From IMG/VR virus record IMGVR_UViG_3300032286_001098, positions 1 to 25,185 of that record: a DNA stretch of 25,185 nt. The stretch is one strand, 5' to 3'. The stretch comes from a virus. How positions within the stretch are numbered: the stretch's first letter is position 1; every line of letters starts with the position of its first letter. This document shows positions 8,167 to 15,022 of the stretch, in pieces. Made by a program: the position numbers and the translations under genes. Below the pieces are notes generated by a model, which worked only from the letters and a program-made list of their open reading frames with translations, was not told where the DNA came from and did not search any database.

Positions 8167-8766
8167 TCACTTCTTCCTATAAAAGATATGAGCACCAATA
8201 GTAGTGAACAATTTCATTGTTTTTGCCCATGCTGGGTCAACATAATTTGCATGGTAATACAAAACGTCAGGAGTTATTATACGCGATCTGCGGTTAGAAA
8301 GCAAGACATCTTCGGCAATTTTAACAGACTCGATATATCCACGGCGGTCGTGGATAATGTCAGACTTGCCGTCACAAACCCAAGAGAACTGACAACCCCT
8401 ACTACTCTGGTCAAGCACAACACCACAAACAGTTCTTGGGAACACGTGGCTTTGCACTCGGTTCATCGTAACAGTAGCGACAGCCAACTTACCCTCAACT
8501 GGTTCTAGGTTTGCTTCGAAGTAAATGTTCTTGGCAAGACATTCAGTCTCGTTACGAATAAAGTCTACGTGGGAAAGTTTCTTGCGGAGGTCTTTGATGA
8601 TGTCATCAGCAGACTTCTGATTGTTGTACAATTCGTACTCTAGATTCTTGTATCGAAGGTTGGCTTCATAGATTTCTTTTCCCAAGAAAAGAGAGAGGGA
8701 AGCGAAGAAAATAAACGCGCACATACGCACCAAGTCCATAGGACTATGGGTTATACTCTTTTGCAT
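8167..8766 (-). CDS. SleB/CwlJ-type cell-wall hydrolase with N-terminal membrane anchor
   Basis: 199 residues from the ATG at 8766, chosen for GAGG 5 nt upstream; an earlier in-frame start at 8826 would overlap the previous gene by about 50 nt. A hydrophobic segment (about 11-29) without a clear cleavage site is followed by a short coiled linker (about 35-65) and a Hydrolase_2 (SleB) domain (about 74-199). Seen: E-C-L-A-K-N-I-Y-F-E-A-N with the catalytic Glu84, then GKLAVATVTMNRV, TVCGVV and CQFSWVCDG. The family cuts muralactam or glycan strands as lytic transglycosylase or amidase. The layout resembles a signal-anchor endolysin that is exported by the host Sec pathway. It is a good candidate for the phage lysin, although no holin is recognisable beside it. 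Confidence 0.9.
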   Translation of the reverse strand: MQKSITHSPMDLVRMCAFIFFASLSLFLGKEIYEANLRYKNLEYELYNNQKSADDIIKDLRKKLSHVDFIRNETECLAKNIYFEANLEPVEGKLAVATVTMNRVQSHVFPRTVCGVVLDQSSRGCQFSWVCDGKSDIIHDRRGYIESVKIAEDVLLSNRRSRIITPDVLYYHANYVDPAWAKTMKLFTTIGAHIFYRKK

Positions 8767-8776
8767 TTTAGCCTCA

Positions 8777-9235
8777 CTAGTCGAGATAGTCGCTGCAAAT
8801 TCCAATGCATTGCGATATATCGTCATTATATAATTCAGGCATCACTGCAATACTTCCAGTCACAGGCTGCTTACCAGGATAGACCCACCAAAATTTCTTA
8901 GAGGTCAGGGTCATCGTATCGTTCTCATGCCAAAAGTAATTCAATTCCGTCATCGTAAACTTAGCAAAATTTGAGATCCAAACAGCCGCTTCTTTTGACT
9001 TGCAATGTACCCACAGACTTCTATTATACCTGATTAACCACCGAAAGTCAATACTGTACTGAGGTTCATCATGTCCCAAGAATAACTTAGCGTCGAACCA
9101 ATCTTTTGCGGGTTCAACCCAAAGGTCAATTTCAACATCATACCCAAGAGCAATAGCCTCAAGAATATACTCAGGCGAGTTTTCTCTTGCTTTGTTAGGT
9201 CCTTTGGTGTTTCCACGATGCGCAATTTTAATCAT
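8777..9235 (-). CDS. Compact glycerophosphodiester phosphodiesterase-like protein
   Basis: 152 residues, well below the 230-250 usual for GDPD. Motifs: I-A-H-R-G-N at residues 4-9 (catalytic His), E-N-S-P-E-Y, D-V-E-I-D-L-W (metal-binding Glu/Asp) and L-F-L-G-H-D-E-P (second catalytic His), then L-W-V-H-C-K. These are the GDPD TIM-barrel landmarks, so the catalytic half is intact and the C-terminal barrel is shortened. The substrate is unknown; a phosphodiester in a glycan or lipid headgroup is likely given its place at the end of a glycan cluster. Its start overlaps the WavE-like gene stop as ATGA; it ends 10 nt before the hydrolase start. Confidence 0.8.
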   Translation of the reverse strand: MIKIAHRGNTKGPNKARENSPEYILEAIALGYDVEIDLWVEPAKDWFDAKLFLGHDEPQYSIDFRWLIRYNRSLWVHCKSKEAAVWISNFAKFTMTELNYFWHENDTMTLTSKKFWWVYPGKQPVTGSIAVMPELYNDDISQCIGICSDYLD

Positions 9236-10002
9236 AGTTCTTGCGCAAGAGAATGAGAATTACGAACATCAGTTGGATCGGCAATATAGTATGTGCAGTC
9301 GTTCCAAAAATTTTTCAAGAAATTAGCAGTAACATAAAAATTGCCCAATTCAAAGCTGCTAACTATGTCAAAATGTTTAACCATCAATTGATTAATTGCT
9401 AAAAAATTTTCTGGTCGATTAATTGCTGGAAGATCCAAATAAGAATACTTTTGATTTGATGCTCTACTTTCCTGCTGAGCAATATACGTCATACCTATAA
9501 TTTGCTCGGAAACACAAAAATAATTATTTTTACACATAATGCAACATTCTTCAAAGAGGGAAATCATATATTCAGTTTTCGCAGCCATCAGATGGTCTGA
9601 TGGATGATATTGATAAAATTTTGTTTTTCTAAAGAAGACATCATTGGTTATCATCTTTTCAGGGCTAGAAATAGATGTAGCAATGATAGGATCTAAATTC
9701 GAATAGTATTCATCTGATCTAACTTTGATAGCAAATTTTGTTTTTACTGCGCGCATGCCATGTAAACTGGACATAAATTGGTAGTATCTATTTCCAACAT
9801 TATTAATATTTTCTGTATCTGGAAGAGGATTGCTCACTATAGTTAGATTTGGTCTAAGTGCTTTTTGCAAAAATTGTTCATGTGGTATGTCTGAATCCCA
9901 TGTGCTAACAATCGTTTCCATATCTCTATGAAAATTGCACATCTCTATGGTTCGCTCGTGAATCTTACCTTGAATTACTATCGTGTAATCTCTTTTATCC
10001 AT
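9232..10002 (-). CDS. WavE-like glycosyltransferase
   Basis: 256 residues. The N-terminal pattern I-V-I-Q-G-K, then E-T-I-V-S-T-W-D-S-D, N-P-L-P, G-N-R-Y-Y-Q-F-M-S-S-L-H-G and I-K-V-R-S-D-E is that of the WavE LPS-core/capsule glycosyltransferase family; R-S-D-E stands at the place of a metal-binding acidic motif of a GT-A fold. Acceptor and donor are unknown. It is the third of the five-gene minus-strand run reading from 12878 to 8777. The region is visibly richer in A+T than the replication genes, which suggests a separate origin. Confidence 0.75.
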   Translation of the reverse strand: MDKRDYTIVIQGKIHERTIEMCNFHRDMETIVSTWDSDIPHEQFLQKALRPNLTIVSNPLPDTENINNVGNRYYQFMSSLHGMRAVKTKFAIKVRSDEYYSNLDPIIATSISSPEKMITNDVFFRKTKFYQYHPSDHLMAAKTEYMISLFEECCIMCKNNYFCVSEQIIGMTYIAQQESRASNQKYSYLDLPAINRPENFLAINQLMVKHFDIVSSFELGNFYVTANFLKNFWNDCTYYIADPTDVRNSHSLAQEL

Positions 10003-10030
10003 TTTTCGCCAACTCCAAAAAGTTTCTATT

Positions 10031-10708
10031 TTACGAAGTTTTCATAATTATCCAAAATCTTCTAAATCCTGTAATAAAATCATCTGGTGCAGGATCTGGC
10101 ATAACCCAATCATAAGTATGAAATCGACTATTGATATCGTTAGAGTCATGGCGGCGAAAGATGCATCCTAACTTCGACAAACAATTTTCTACAGCTGCAG
10201 CTGAGGGTCTAGTGCCCATGCAACGATCATTTACCGCTTGGTCATATAGAGGTTTTTCTTGTAACTTTAGTTCAAAATCTATTTTATTACTACGACCGAC
10301 TTCTGATTCTAAAAATATTAGATCAGCGTGTCGCACTGCGCATTCTAGATCTTGTTTCCAATTATCTAAGTGATATAAAACTCCCCAGTGTAGTACAATG
10401 TCAAACTTTTTACCGAGATCCCAGTCAGTTTCTTGGTTGAGGTGGATAACTTCTGCTTCTGGATATCTCTGCTTAATCACCTCAACATTTTCCTTTCTAC
10501 CTTCTGCGTATGTAACTTGAGCACCAAGAGCTGCTAGCATTGATCCATTATCGCCGTGGGCTGCACCCAACTCAAGAATAGTTTTGCCGCGAAAAAAATC
10601 TGCACCAAAAATTGAGACTAATTTATTCACTCTACTTTTTTGCCAGTCAACATAGTGACTATATCCAGATGTTTTATTGACCCAATCTTCAAATGTTATA
10701 GTTTCCAC
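10031..10708 (-). CDS. SAM-dependent class I methyltransferase
   Basis: 225 residues. Motif I I-L-E-L-G-A-A-H-G-D (residues 44-53), an acidic strand-2 end (Y-A-E-G-R), then F-D-I-V-L-H-W-G-V-L-Y-H-L (motif IV/V) mark a Rossmann-fold methyltransferase. The start is GTG at 10708, supported by AGGGG 6 nt upstream and 2 nt after the previous stop. The context of sugar enzymes suggests O- or N-methylation of a glycan or nucleotide sugar; DNA methylation motifs (DPPY, PCQ) are absent. Confidence 0.85.
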   Translation of the reverse strand: METITFEDWVNKTSGYSHYVDWQKSRVNKLVSIFGADFFRGKTILELGAAHGDNGSMLAALGAQVTYAEGRKENVEVIKQRYPEAEVIHLNQETDWDLGKKFDIVLHWGVLYHLDNWKQDLECAVRHADLIFLESEVGRSNKIDFELKLQEKPLYDQAVNDRCMGTRPSAAAVENCLSKLGCIFRRHDSNDINSRFHTYDWVMPDPAPDDFITGFRRFWIIMKTS

Positions 10709-10710
10709 AA

Positions 10711-12081
10711 TTATCCCCTAAAATTTTCTAAAAAATAATCTAGATCTTCTGGCGTACCGATGCCCCACATGCGCTGGATTTCTTTGATACGAACCTTCTT
10801 ACCTTCTTGGATTGCTTCGTTAAACACTGGGCAAACGTAGAACTCGTTGTTTACTCGAATGTCTTTCGCAATCATCTGCTCTGCGCAGCGCACATAGTCG
10901 GAGCCATGTTTCCAAAAGTAAACGCCGACTGTAGCGTCATTGCTGATTGGCTTCTTTTCTGCAACCTCTGCAACAAACCCATCTTCACCCACGCGAGCGT
11001 ATGACCACTTAGGATGCGTATTCTTGAAAGTAACAATACCTGCATCAATACCATCAGCGTTAAATGCGTAGAGGCACTCGTTGCTGTTCCACTCCAGGAA
11101 CTGGTCGCTATTCGCAATGAGGAGAGGCTCATCATTGTTTATATATTCCTTAGCGAGCAGAGTAGTGCAAGCAGCGCCCTCCGTGATTCCGTTGACTTGA
11201 ACGATGTTGCATCCTGGGGCGATAAGATTTAAGAGATACTTGAGGTTGTACTTTTCATAATGTTCTTCTTGTACAATAAAAGTATACTTGGCTTCAATGT
11301 TTAGATTATCAACCACAACCTGAATCATTGGCTTGCCGTTCACTTCAATTAATGGCTTCGGGAAGGTATACCCCGCTGAAGCAAATCGGCTTCCTGCACC
11401 AGCCATAGGGATGAGCACGTTCATGTTTTGAGCCTTCCATGGAATGTTGGTTACTCTATCTTGACTGAGGTATTCAATCGCTTTGGTAATCTTGTCTACG
11501 TTCAAGTCAAATCTATTCTCTACAGGAATAAGATGTGCTCCACTATCCACAGCACCTTGTCTACCAATGTGGCTGTCTTCAATGATAACTGTGTTCTTTG
11601 GTAGTGCATTACACGCAATCATACAACGCCAATACATTTCAGGGAATGGCTTGGTGCGCTTTACGTCTTCATTAGAAACGTAGTAATCTACGAACTCCAG
11701 AATACCCAGTCTTATTAGAACCAGCTTTACTGTGTTTCGAATGCTGTTGCTTGCTACAGCAATTTGAAATCCTTGCTCTTTCAATCGAGAAAAGTATTCT
11801 ATTAGACGAAAATCTTTTTGGAGATTGTTGAAGATGGACAGCGCCGCTTTCTGCTTATCTTCCCAAATCTGATTGTTGTATTCTGAAGGAAGGCTTTTAT
11901 TCTTAGCGAGCATTTCTAACTTCTTAGTTGTAGAAAGCCCGTCATATAAACTTAGATGTTCGTCGCGAGTGATAACATACTTTGCGTCTATCTTATTCAA
12001 GGCAGCATTTAGCGCGTCATAGTGGATGTCGCGGCTATCGAGTAACACACCATCCAGATCGAAGATTATAAGTTTGTTCAT
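10711..12081 (-). CDS. HAD phosphatase/phosphomutase fused to a sugar nucleotidyltransferase
   Basis: 456 residues, two catalytic domains in one chain. Residues 1-205: HAD with F-D-L-D-G-V-L-L-D (D8, D10), H20 at the position used in beta-phosphoglucomutase, V-A-S-N-S (motif II), K-R-T-K-P (motif III) and V-I-I-E-D-S-H-I-G (motif IV). Residues 220-456: nucleotidyltransferase with L-I-P-M-A-G-A-G-S-R-F, F-P-K-P-L-I-E and A-N-S-D-Q, the G-x-G-x-R and metal-Asp signatures of sugar-1-phosphate NTP transferases. One reading is that the HAD half makes or trims a sugar phosphate and the other half activates it to an NDP-sugar for the two neighbouring transferases. The start overlaps the upstream gene stop as ATGA. 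Both domains look complete. Confidence 0.9.
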   Translation of the reverse strand: MNKLIIFDLDGVLLDSRDIHYDALNAALNKIDAKYVITRDEHLSLYDGLSTTKKLEMLAKNKSLPSEYNNQIWEDKQKAALSIFNNLQKDFRLIEYFSRLKEQGFQIAVASNSIRNTVKLVLIRLGILEFVDYYVSNEDVKRTKPFPEMYWRCMIACNALPKNTVIIEDSHIGRQGAVDSGAHLIPVENRFDLNVDKITKAIEYLSQDRVTNIPWKAQNMNVLIPMAGAGSRFASAGYTFPKPLIEVNGKPMIQVVVDNLNIEAKYTFIVQEEHYEKYNLKYLLNLIAPGCNIVQVNGITEGAACTTLLAKEYINNDEPLLIANSDQFLEWNSNECLYAFNADGIDAGIVTFKNTHPKWSYARVGEDGFVAEVAEKKPISNDATVGVYFWKHGSDYVRCAEQMIAKDIRVNNEFYVCPVFNEAIQEGKKVRIKEIQRMWGIGTPEDLDYFLENFRG

Positions 12082-12878
12082 ACTGTCACACGATATTTAA
12101 ATTTATTAGGATTTTTTTCTATATCCAACTCGCAATCATAAACGCACCAGTCATATAACATTCTTTCTGGGTCTGATAGACCATGATTCTTTAAGATGTG
12201 CGAGAAATTATTATATAGGTCGCATACTTTATCCATAGTTTTAGAATCTCCGTAGAAAAAGATGTCTTGTAAGATATCGCTGTCGTGCGTGTGCCCAAAC
12301 TGCCGAACCTTTTCTCCAGGAATAAAATGCTCATATTTTCTATTTGGGAATGCTGAGCCGCGAACGCATAAAGTATTTGGTAGAACTTCACCAATGTGTA
12401 GAGGTGCTTCTAGTTGAATGTTCGATCTATATCGAACTACAGCATCATACTTAAATCCGTTCTTTTCTTCGTGTTGCCTTTTTAACAAATTTGCTCGATA
12501 TATCTTATAGTACATTGGAGTGCTATGGAAATATCCAGCAGAGTTGTAGATGAGCCCAGCCAAGTCATAATCGCTAGAAAAATTGCGAAGATTAAACATT
12601 GGAGACATGTCTCCAAATATTTCAATTTCTATTTCTACTGGTTTCAAAAAAGACAATAGTTCTTTGTCTACTAATTTTGAATCTATGTTATGGCGATATC
12701 TTGCAGTTTGCGCATTATGCGTTTCCCATAAACTGAAGAACAAATCAACTTGGTCTCCCTGCTTTCTATGCTCTTCAATTCCCTTTACGAAATTGTTAAA
12801 CTGCACTAGATCATTAGATACAGTGTCAGTAAGAAAGTTTCTTAGGTGACCAGAAAAGCATATGGCAATTCTTCTCAT
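12078..12878 (-). CDS. Putative glycosyltransferase-like protein
   Basis: 266 residues. The opening I-A-I-C-F-S-G-H-L-R-N-F, then D-L-F-F-S-L-W-E-T-H and D-A-V-V-R-Y-R-S-N resemble the skeleton of WavE-type and other GT-A proteins (sheet start, W-E/W-D motif, R-x-R-S-D/N), but I cannot name a family with certainty. It begins the glycan operon, with a weak AGAAG site 9 nt before the ATG. The tmRNA terminator ends only 22 nt upstream of its start, so the operon either depends on readthrough or has a promoter I cannot see. Confidence 0.75.
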   Translation of the reverse strand: MRRIAICFSGHLRNFLTDTVSNDLVQFNNFVKGIEEHRKQGDQVDLFFSLWETHNAQTARYRHNIDSKLVDKELLSFLKPVEIEIEIFGDMSPMFNLRNFSSDYDLAGLIYNSAGYFHSTPMYYKIYRANLLKRQHEEKNGFKYDAVVRYRSNIQLEAPLHIGEVLPNTLCVRGSAFPNRKYEHFIPGEKVRQFGHTHDSDILQDIFFYGDSKTMDKVCDLYNNFSHILKNHGLSDPERMLYDWCVYDCELDIEKNPNKFKYRVTV

Positions 12879-12899
12879 TAAATAATCTTCTATAGATGT

Positions 12900-12939
12900 G
12901 AAAAAAGGTAGGTTTATTCTGTTACCAAGAAAACCTACC
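12900..12939 (-). terminator. Terminator of the HNH-tmRNA unit
   Basis: On the minus strand GGTAGGTTT and AAACCTACC form a perfect 9-bp stem (12931-12939 with 12907-12915) with a 15-nt loop, followed directly by six T (12901-12906). It lies just after the tmRNA coding piece. Confidence 0.9.
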
Positions 12940-12964
12940 GAAAACTCTTGTACTAACGTGCTAA

Positions 12965-13003
12965 TTAAGCAGCGATAGCCTGATAGTAAGATGCGTCATT
13001 GGC
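12965..13003 (-). other. tmRNA tag reading frame, ANDASYYQAIAA-stop
   Basis: Starting at a GCC resume codon (13003-13001) preceded by GTAAAT, the frame reads A-N-D-A-S-Y-Y-Q-A-I-A-A and TAA. It begins with AND and ends with a hydrophobic residue plus Ala-Ala, as do bacterial tags (E. coli ANDENYALAA), so it should be recognised by ClpXP-type proteases. The exact resume codon is inferred from the AND alignment. Confidence 0.85.
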
Positions 13004-13089
13004 ATTTACATTTTTTTGCGCGAATTACGTTCGTCGCCTTTCGGGTAGTCAGTCTTCCTATTATACGCCAATCGAAACCTGTCAGCCCC

Positions 13090-13170
13090 ATCAAAAGCAT
13101 ACTGCAAGGAACAACCTAATCCTTTTTCAGTTGTTTACCGTTGCTATTTCAGGGCAACGCAATATGCTTT
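13090..13170 (-). ncRNA. Intervening segment of the permuted tmRNA
   Basis: Joins the CCA end of the acceptor piece to the 5' end of the coding piece in the precursor. AAAAGCATA and TATGCTTTT pair (sharing the final A of CCA), stacking on the acceptor stem; two inner hairpins give a cloverleaf-like fold. It is expected to be removed by RNase P and 3' processing, leaving two RNAs. Confidence 0.8.
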
Positions 13171-13225
13171 TGGTGGAGCTGGGGGTATCGAAACCCCGTC
13201 TTGCCGTTTTTACGATTTCCTCATA

Positions 13226-13720
13226 CTACCATATCAACTTTCTACCTACACTCCAACCATCTGGAATTTCTTCTGACTTCGGAATACATTTAGAAATTTT
13301 TAACTCTTGATTATATATCCACTTTTTACCAAAGTTTGAATTTTTCTCTCCACTTTGGTGCTTGATATTTTTAAATGTTTGTTTTCGTTTCGCTTTTGCT
13401 TCATCAGTTTGAGCCAATGAAGCAACTTGTTTCCTAAACTCTTCATTAATGGCAAAATTGCCTTGGGTTTGTGTTCCAGTAAATGGATTTCCTAACCTCT
13501 TCAATTTTTCTTTGGCTGCTTCAGACTGAACTTGACGTATCAATTCATCTCTCGGAATCATCTTGGATAGTCCTTGCCAAGCGAGATAGTCTTGCCAATG
13601 ACCGTGCTCTTCAAACAATCTTTTATGGGCTTCGGCGTGTTCTTCTACACTCAGGTCTATTAAGTTAGAAGGATCATCGCTTCCGCCCATATACTTCGGT
13701 ATTATATGATGTTTATGCAT
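13226..13720 (-). CDS. HNH homing-type endonuclease
   Basis: 164 residues. Residues 1-35 hold H-K-H-H-I-I-P-K-Y-M-G-G, S-N-L-I-D-L and E-E-H-A-E-A-H-K, the HNH catalytic frame typical of phage free-standing homing nucleases. The middle (about 60-125) is basic with a partial NUMOD-like T-F-K-N...G-E-K-N-S-N-F-G-K. The end (about 130-164) W-I-Y-N...C-I-P...P-D-G-W is a recurrent C-terminal DNA-binding module in such proteins. Start is firm: AAGGAG lies 7 nt before the ATG, just below a TATAAATA late promoter. The stop codon lies inside the first helix of the tmRNA acceptor piece, so both probably share one transcript. Confidence 0.88.
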   Translation of the reverse strand: MHKHHIIPKYMGGSDDPSNLIDLSVEEHAEAHKRLFEEHGHWQDYLAWQGLSKMIPRDELIRQVQSEAAKEKLKRLGNPFTGTQTQGNFAINEEFRKQVASLAQTDEAKAKRKQTFKNIKHQSGEKNSNFGKKWIYNQELKISKCIPKSEEIPDGWSVGRKLIW

Positions 13721-13742
13721 AGAAAAACTCCTTATCTATGCA

Positions 13743-13750
13743 TATTTATA
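13743..13750 (-). promoter_or_regulatory. T4-type late promoter core TATAAATA
   Basis: Exact T4 late consensus on the minus strand, 23 nt before the HNH start codon with the SD between them. Its first T is the last T of the upstream terminator tract. It would be served by gp55-like sigma and the gp33 encoded at 6879. Confidence 0.85.
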
Positions 13751-13775
13751 AAAAGTGCGATTCCCTAAATCGCAC
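13750..13775 (-). terminator. Terminator fused to late promoter
   Basis: On the minus strand GTGCGATT, loop TAGGG, AATCGCAC (8 perfect pairs), then TTTTT running straight into TATAAATA. It ends the transcript coming from the glycine-zipper gene and isolates the late unit. Confidence 0.88.
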
Positions 13776-13827
13776 CCCCGTCCAAGATGCCTTTAGTTAA
13801 AGGTTTACTACCATTATTTTTTATTTA

Positions 13828-14286
13828 TTAGCGATGATACCGATGACCGCCTTCACTACCTTCTTGATACGCTTCGTTCTCGATTTCCTGCTGTTCAGCA
13901 ACCTTACGGTTTACACAACCACTAATCCAAGCATTCCGCGTTCCATGGTTCCGATTATATCGAGTGGGAACTAGTTTCTTGCATTGACGATAGAAATATG
14001 TTTCCATGTCAGAATATGAGCGACTATAGAAGATGCCATTAGAACCATAATAGTATGCGTTGTTTTCTTCGTAGTAACGATCGCGTTCTCGATGATTGTT
14101 ATCTGCAACGCTAGCACCAATTACAGCACCAGCAGCCATCGCAAGTGTACGACCGTCGCCCTTTCCAATAGTAGAACCGACGGCAGCTCCCACAGCAGCT
14201 CCAATCAGTTTATCGGTATCTGATGCATTTGCTACTGGAGTTACCAGAAGAGCAGCAAGAATCGTAGCAGTTATTAGTTTGTTCAT
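13828..14286 (-). CDS. Exported glycine-zipper protein (17-kDa-antigen-like)
   Basis: 152 residues from the ATG at 14286 (AAGGA 7 nt upstream; an ATG at 14310 has no SD). A signal peptide (about 1-21, ending V-A-N-A-S) is followed by a glycine-zipper segment (about 27-62) with G-A-A-V-G-A-A-V-G-S-T-I-G and A-A-G-A-V-I-G-A-S-V, then a Tyr-rich region and two cysteines. The signal ends in Ala rather than a lipobox Cys, so it is likely a periplasmic or outer-membrane associated protein, not a lipoprotein. In phages such proteins could alter the envelope or block superinfection; the role is unknown. It has its own sigma70 promoter, which points to early expression. Confidence 0.85.
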   Translation of the reverse strand: MNKLITATILAALLVTPVANASDTDKLIGAAVGAAVGSTIGKGDGRTLAMAAGAVIGASVADNNHRERDRYYEENNAYYYGSNGIFYSRSYSDMETYFYRQCKKLVPTRYNRNHGTRNAWISGCVNRKVAEQQEIENEAYQEGSEGGHRYHR

Positions 14287-14315
14287 TTGGATATCCTTAC
14301 AGCCCGACATAGTCT

Positions 14316-14344
14316 AGTATACTATAGAGTCAAGTAAAAGTCAA
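14316..14344 (-). promoter_or_regulatory. Strong sigma70 promoter for the glycine-zipper gene
   Basis: On the minus strand TTGACT (14339-14344), 17 nt, TATACT (14316-14321). The -35 overlaps the stop codon of the upstream nuclease gene. ACTTGACT occurs twice, 11 bp apart, which could be chance, a second -35 or an operator. Confidence 0.75.
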
Positions 14345-15006
14345 GTTTTGTTGTAGTATGCTTCAATATATTTATGGAGTTCTTGCCGATGACCATCCAT
14401 CTCTTCTTTCTTGACGGTCAAAGTTTGGGCAAAGTTTGCAGTGTCAACGCCAATCAGAATTACGATCTGGTCGACCTCAAGCCCAGTCATCTCGCTAAAC
14501 ATATCCGCATACGCCACGCCTTGCATGAAGTAGTTTTGGATATGCTCTTTCTTCTTGAGGCGAATGGAAGTCTTGAAGTCTACGACTGAAAGAACTCCAT
14601 TATGCTCAGCGATACAGTCAACCGTACCAGCAAGCCGAAGTTTGTGGGAGAATAGTCGAGTTTCCAAACAATGAATATTGTCCATCTTCTCGAGTTCTGG
14701 CTTCATACGATAGAACAGCGATTTGACGTTTGGCATCATATCGTGCTGAGAGATATCTTCGTTGTTCAAGAAGGTTTCAATAACCTTGTGAACGGAAGTG
14801 CCGCGAGTGGTAGCCTTGCGAGAAATCTCGTTAGCCTTCTCCTCACCAACCTTCTTTCTCCACTGCATTATACCTTCCTTGTCATATTCTGACAGAACAG
14901 TAGTTACAGAGGCATACTTCTCACCGTTGGGCGCGACGTACAATCGACGCCCTTCGGTGTTTTCCTGAAGAAGTTTGGGGAACTCGTGAGTCACATGATT
15001 AAACAT
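14341..15006 (-). CDS. PD-(D/E)XK nuclease, Cas4/RecB-like
   Basis: 221 residues from the ATG at 15006, which follows the PhoH stop by 16 nt and has AGGA upstream; a longer start would overlap PhoH. Motifs in order: R-G-T-S-V-H-K-V-I-E (His motif), L-A-G-T-V-D-C-I-A (active Asp), V-V-D-F-K-T-S (the E/D-x-K pair, D-F-K) and Q-G-V-A-Y-A (motif Q-x-x-x-Y). This is the RecB/Cas4-type exonuclease fold. No Cys cluster for an iron-sulphur centre is seen. Likely a phage DNA-processing exonuclease in recombination or host DNA breakdown. Cotranscribed with PhoH. Confidence 0.9.
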   Translation of the reverse strand: MFNHVTHEFPKLLQENTEGRRLYVAPNGEKYASVTTVLSEYDKEGIMQWRKKVGEEKANEISRKATTRGTSVHKVIETFLNNEDISQHDMMPNVKSLFYRMKPELEKMDNIHCLETRLFSHKLRLAGTVDCIAEHNGVLSVVDFKTSIRLKKKEHIQNYFMQGVAYADMFSEMTGLEVDQIVILIGVDTANFAQTLTVKKEEMDGHRQELHKYIEAYYNKT

Positions 15007-15022
15007 AATATAATTTCCTAAT

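Larger units (their letters stand above)
12940..13230 (-). ncRNA. ssrA: Circularly permuted two-piece tmRNA
   Basis: tmRNA plus SmpB frees stalled ribosomes and tags the unfinished protein. Read on the minus strand, the 3' (acceptor) piece comes first (about 13230-13171): a T-arm GGGGT-TTCGAT-ACCCC (13197-13182), then CAGCTCC and ACCA (13181-13171). A spacer of about 81 nt follows (13170-13090), then the coding piece starting GGGGCTG (13089-13083) with the conserved GG-TTTCGA element. GGGGCTG pairs with CAGCTCC over 7 bp including the G-U wobble at pair 3 of E. coli tmRNA. The spacer is closed by AAAAGCATA/TATGCTTTT and holds two hairpins (GTTGC/GCAAC and AACAAC/GTTGTT). GGTAGT (13230-13225) can pair with ACTACC (13049-13044) to join the pieces. 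The tag frame is at 12965-13003. The T-loop appears one base short (6 instead of 7), worth checking. Ends are approximate; the acceptor piece overlaps the HNH stop codon. Cotranscription with HNH from the late promoter at 13743 is likely. Confidence 0.9.

Noticed and set aside
13790-13805. CCTTTAGTTAAAGG as a terminator
   Set aside because: Short stem with a 2- to 4-nt loop and no T-tract on either side; the real terminator is the hairpin at 13755-13775.
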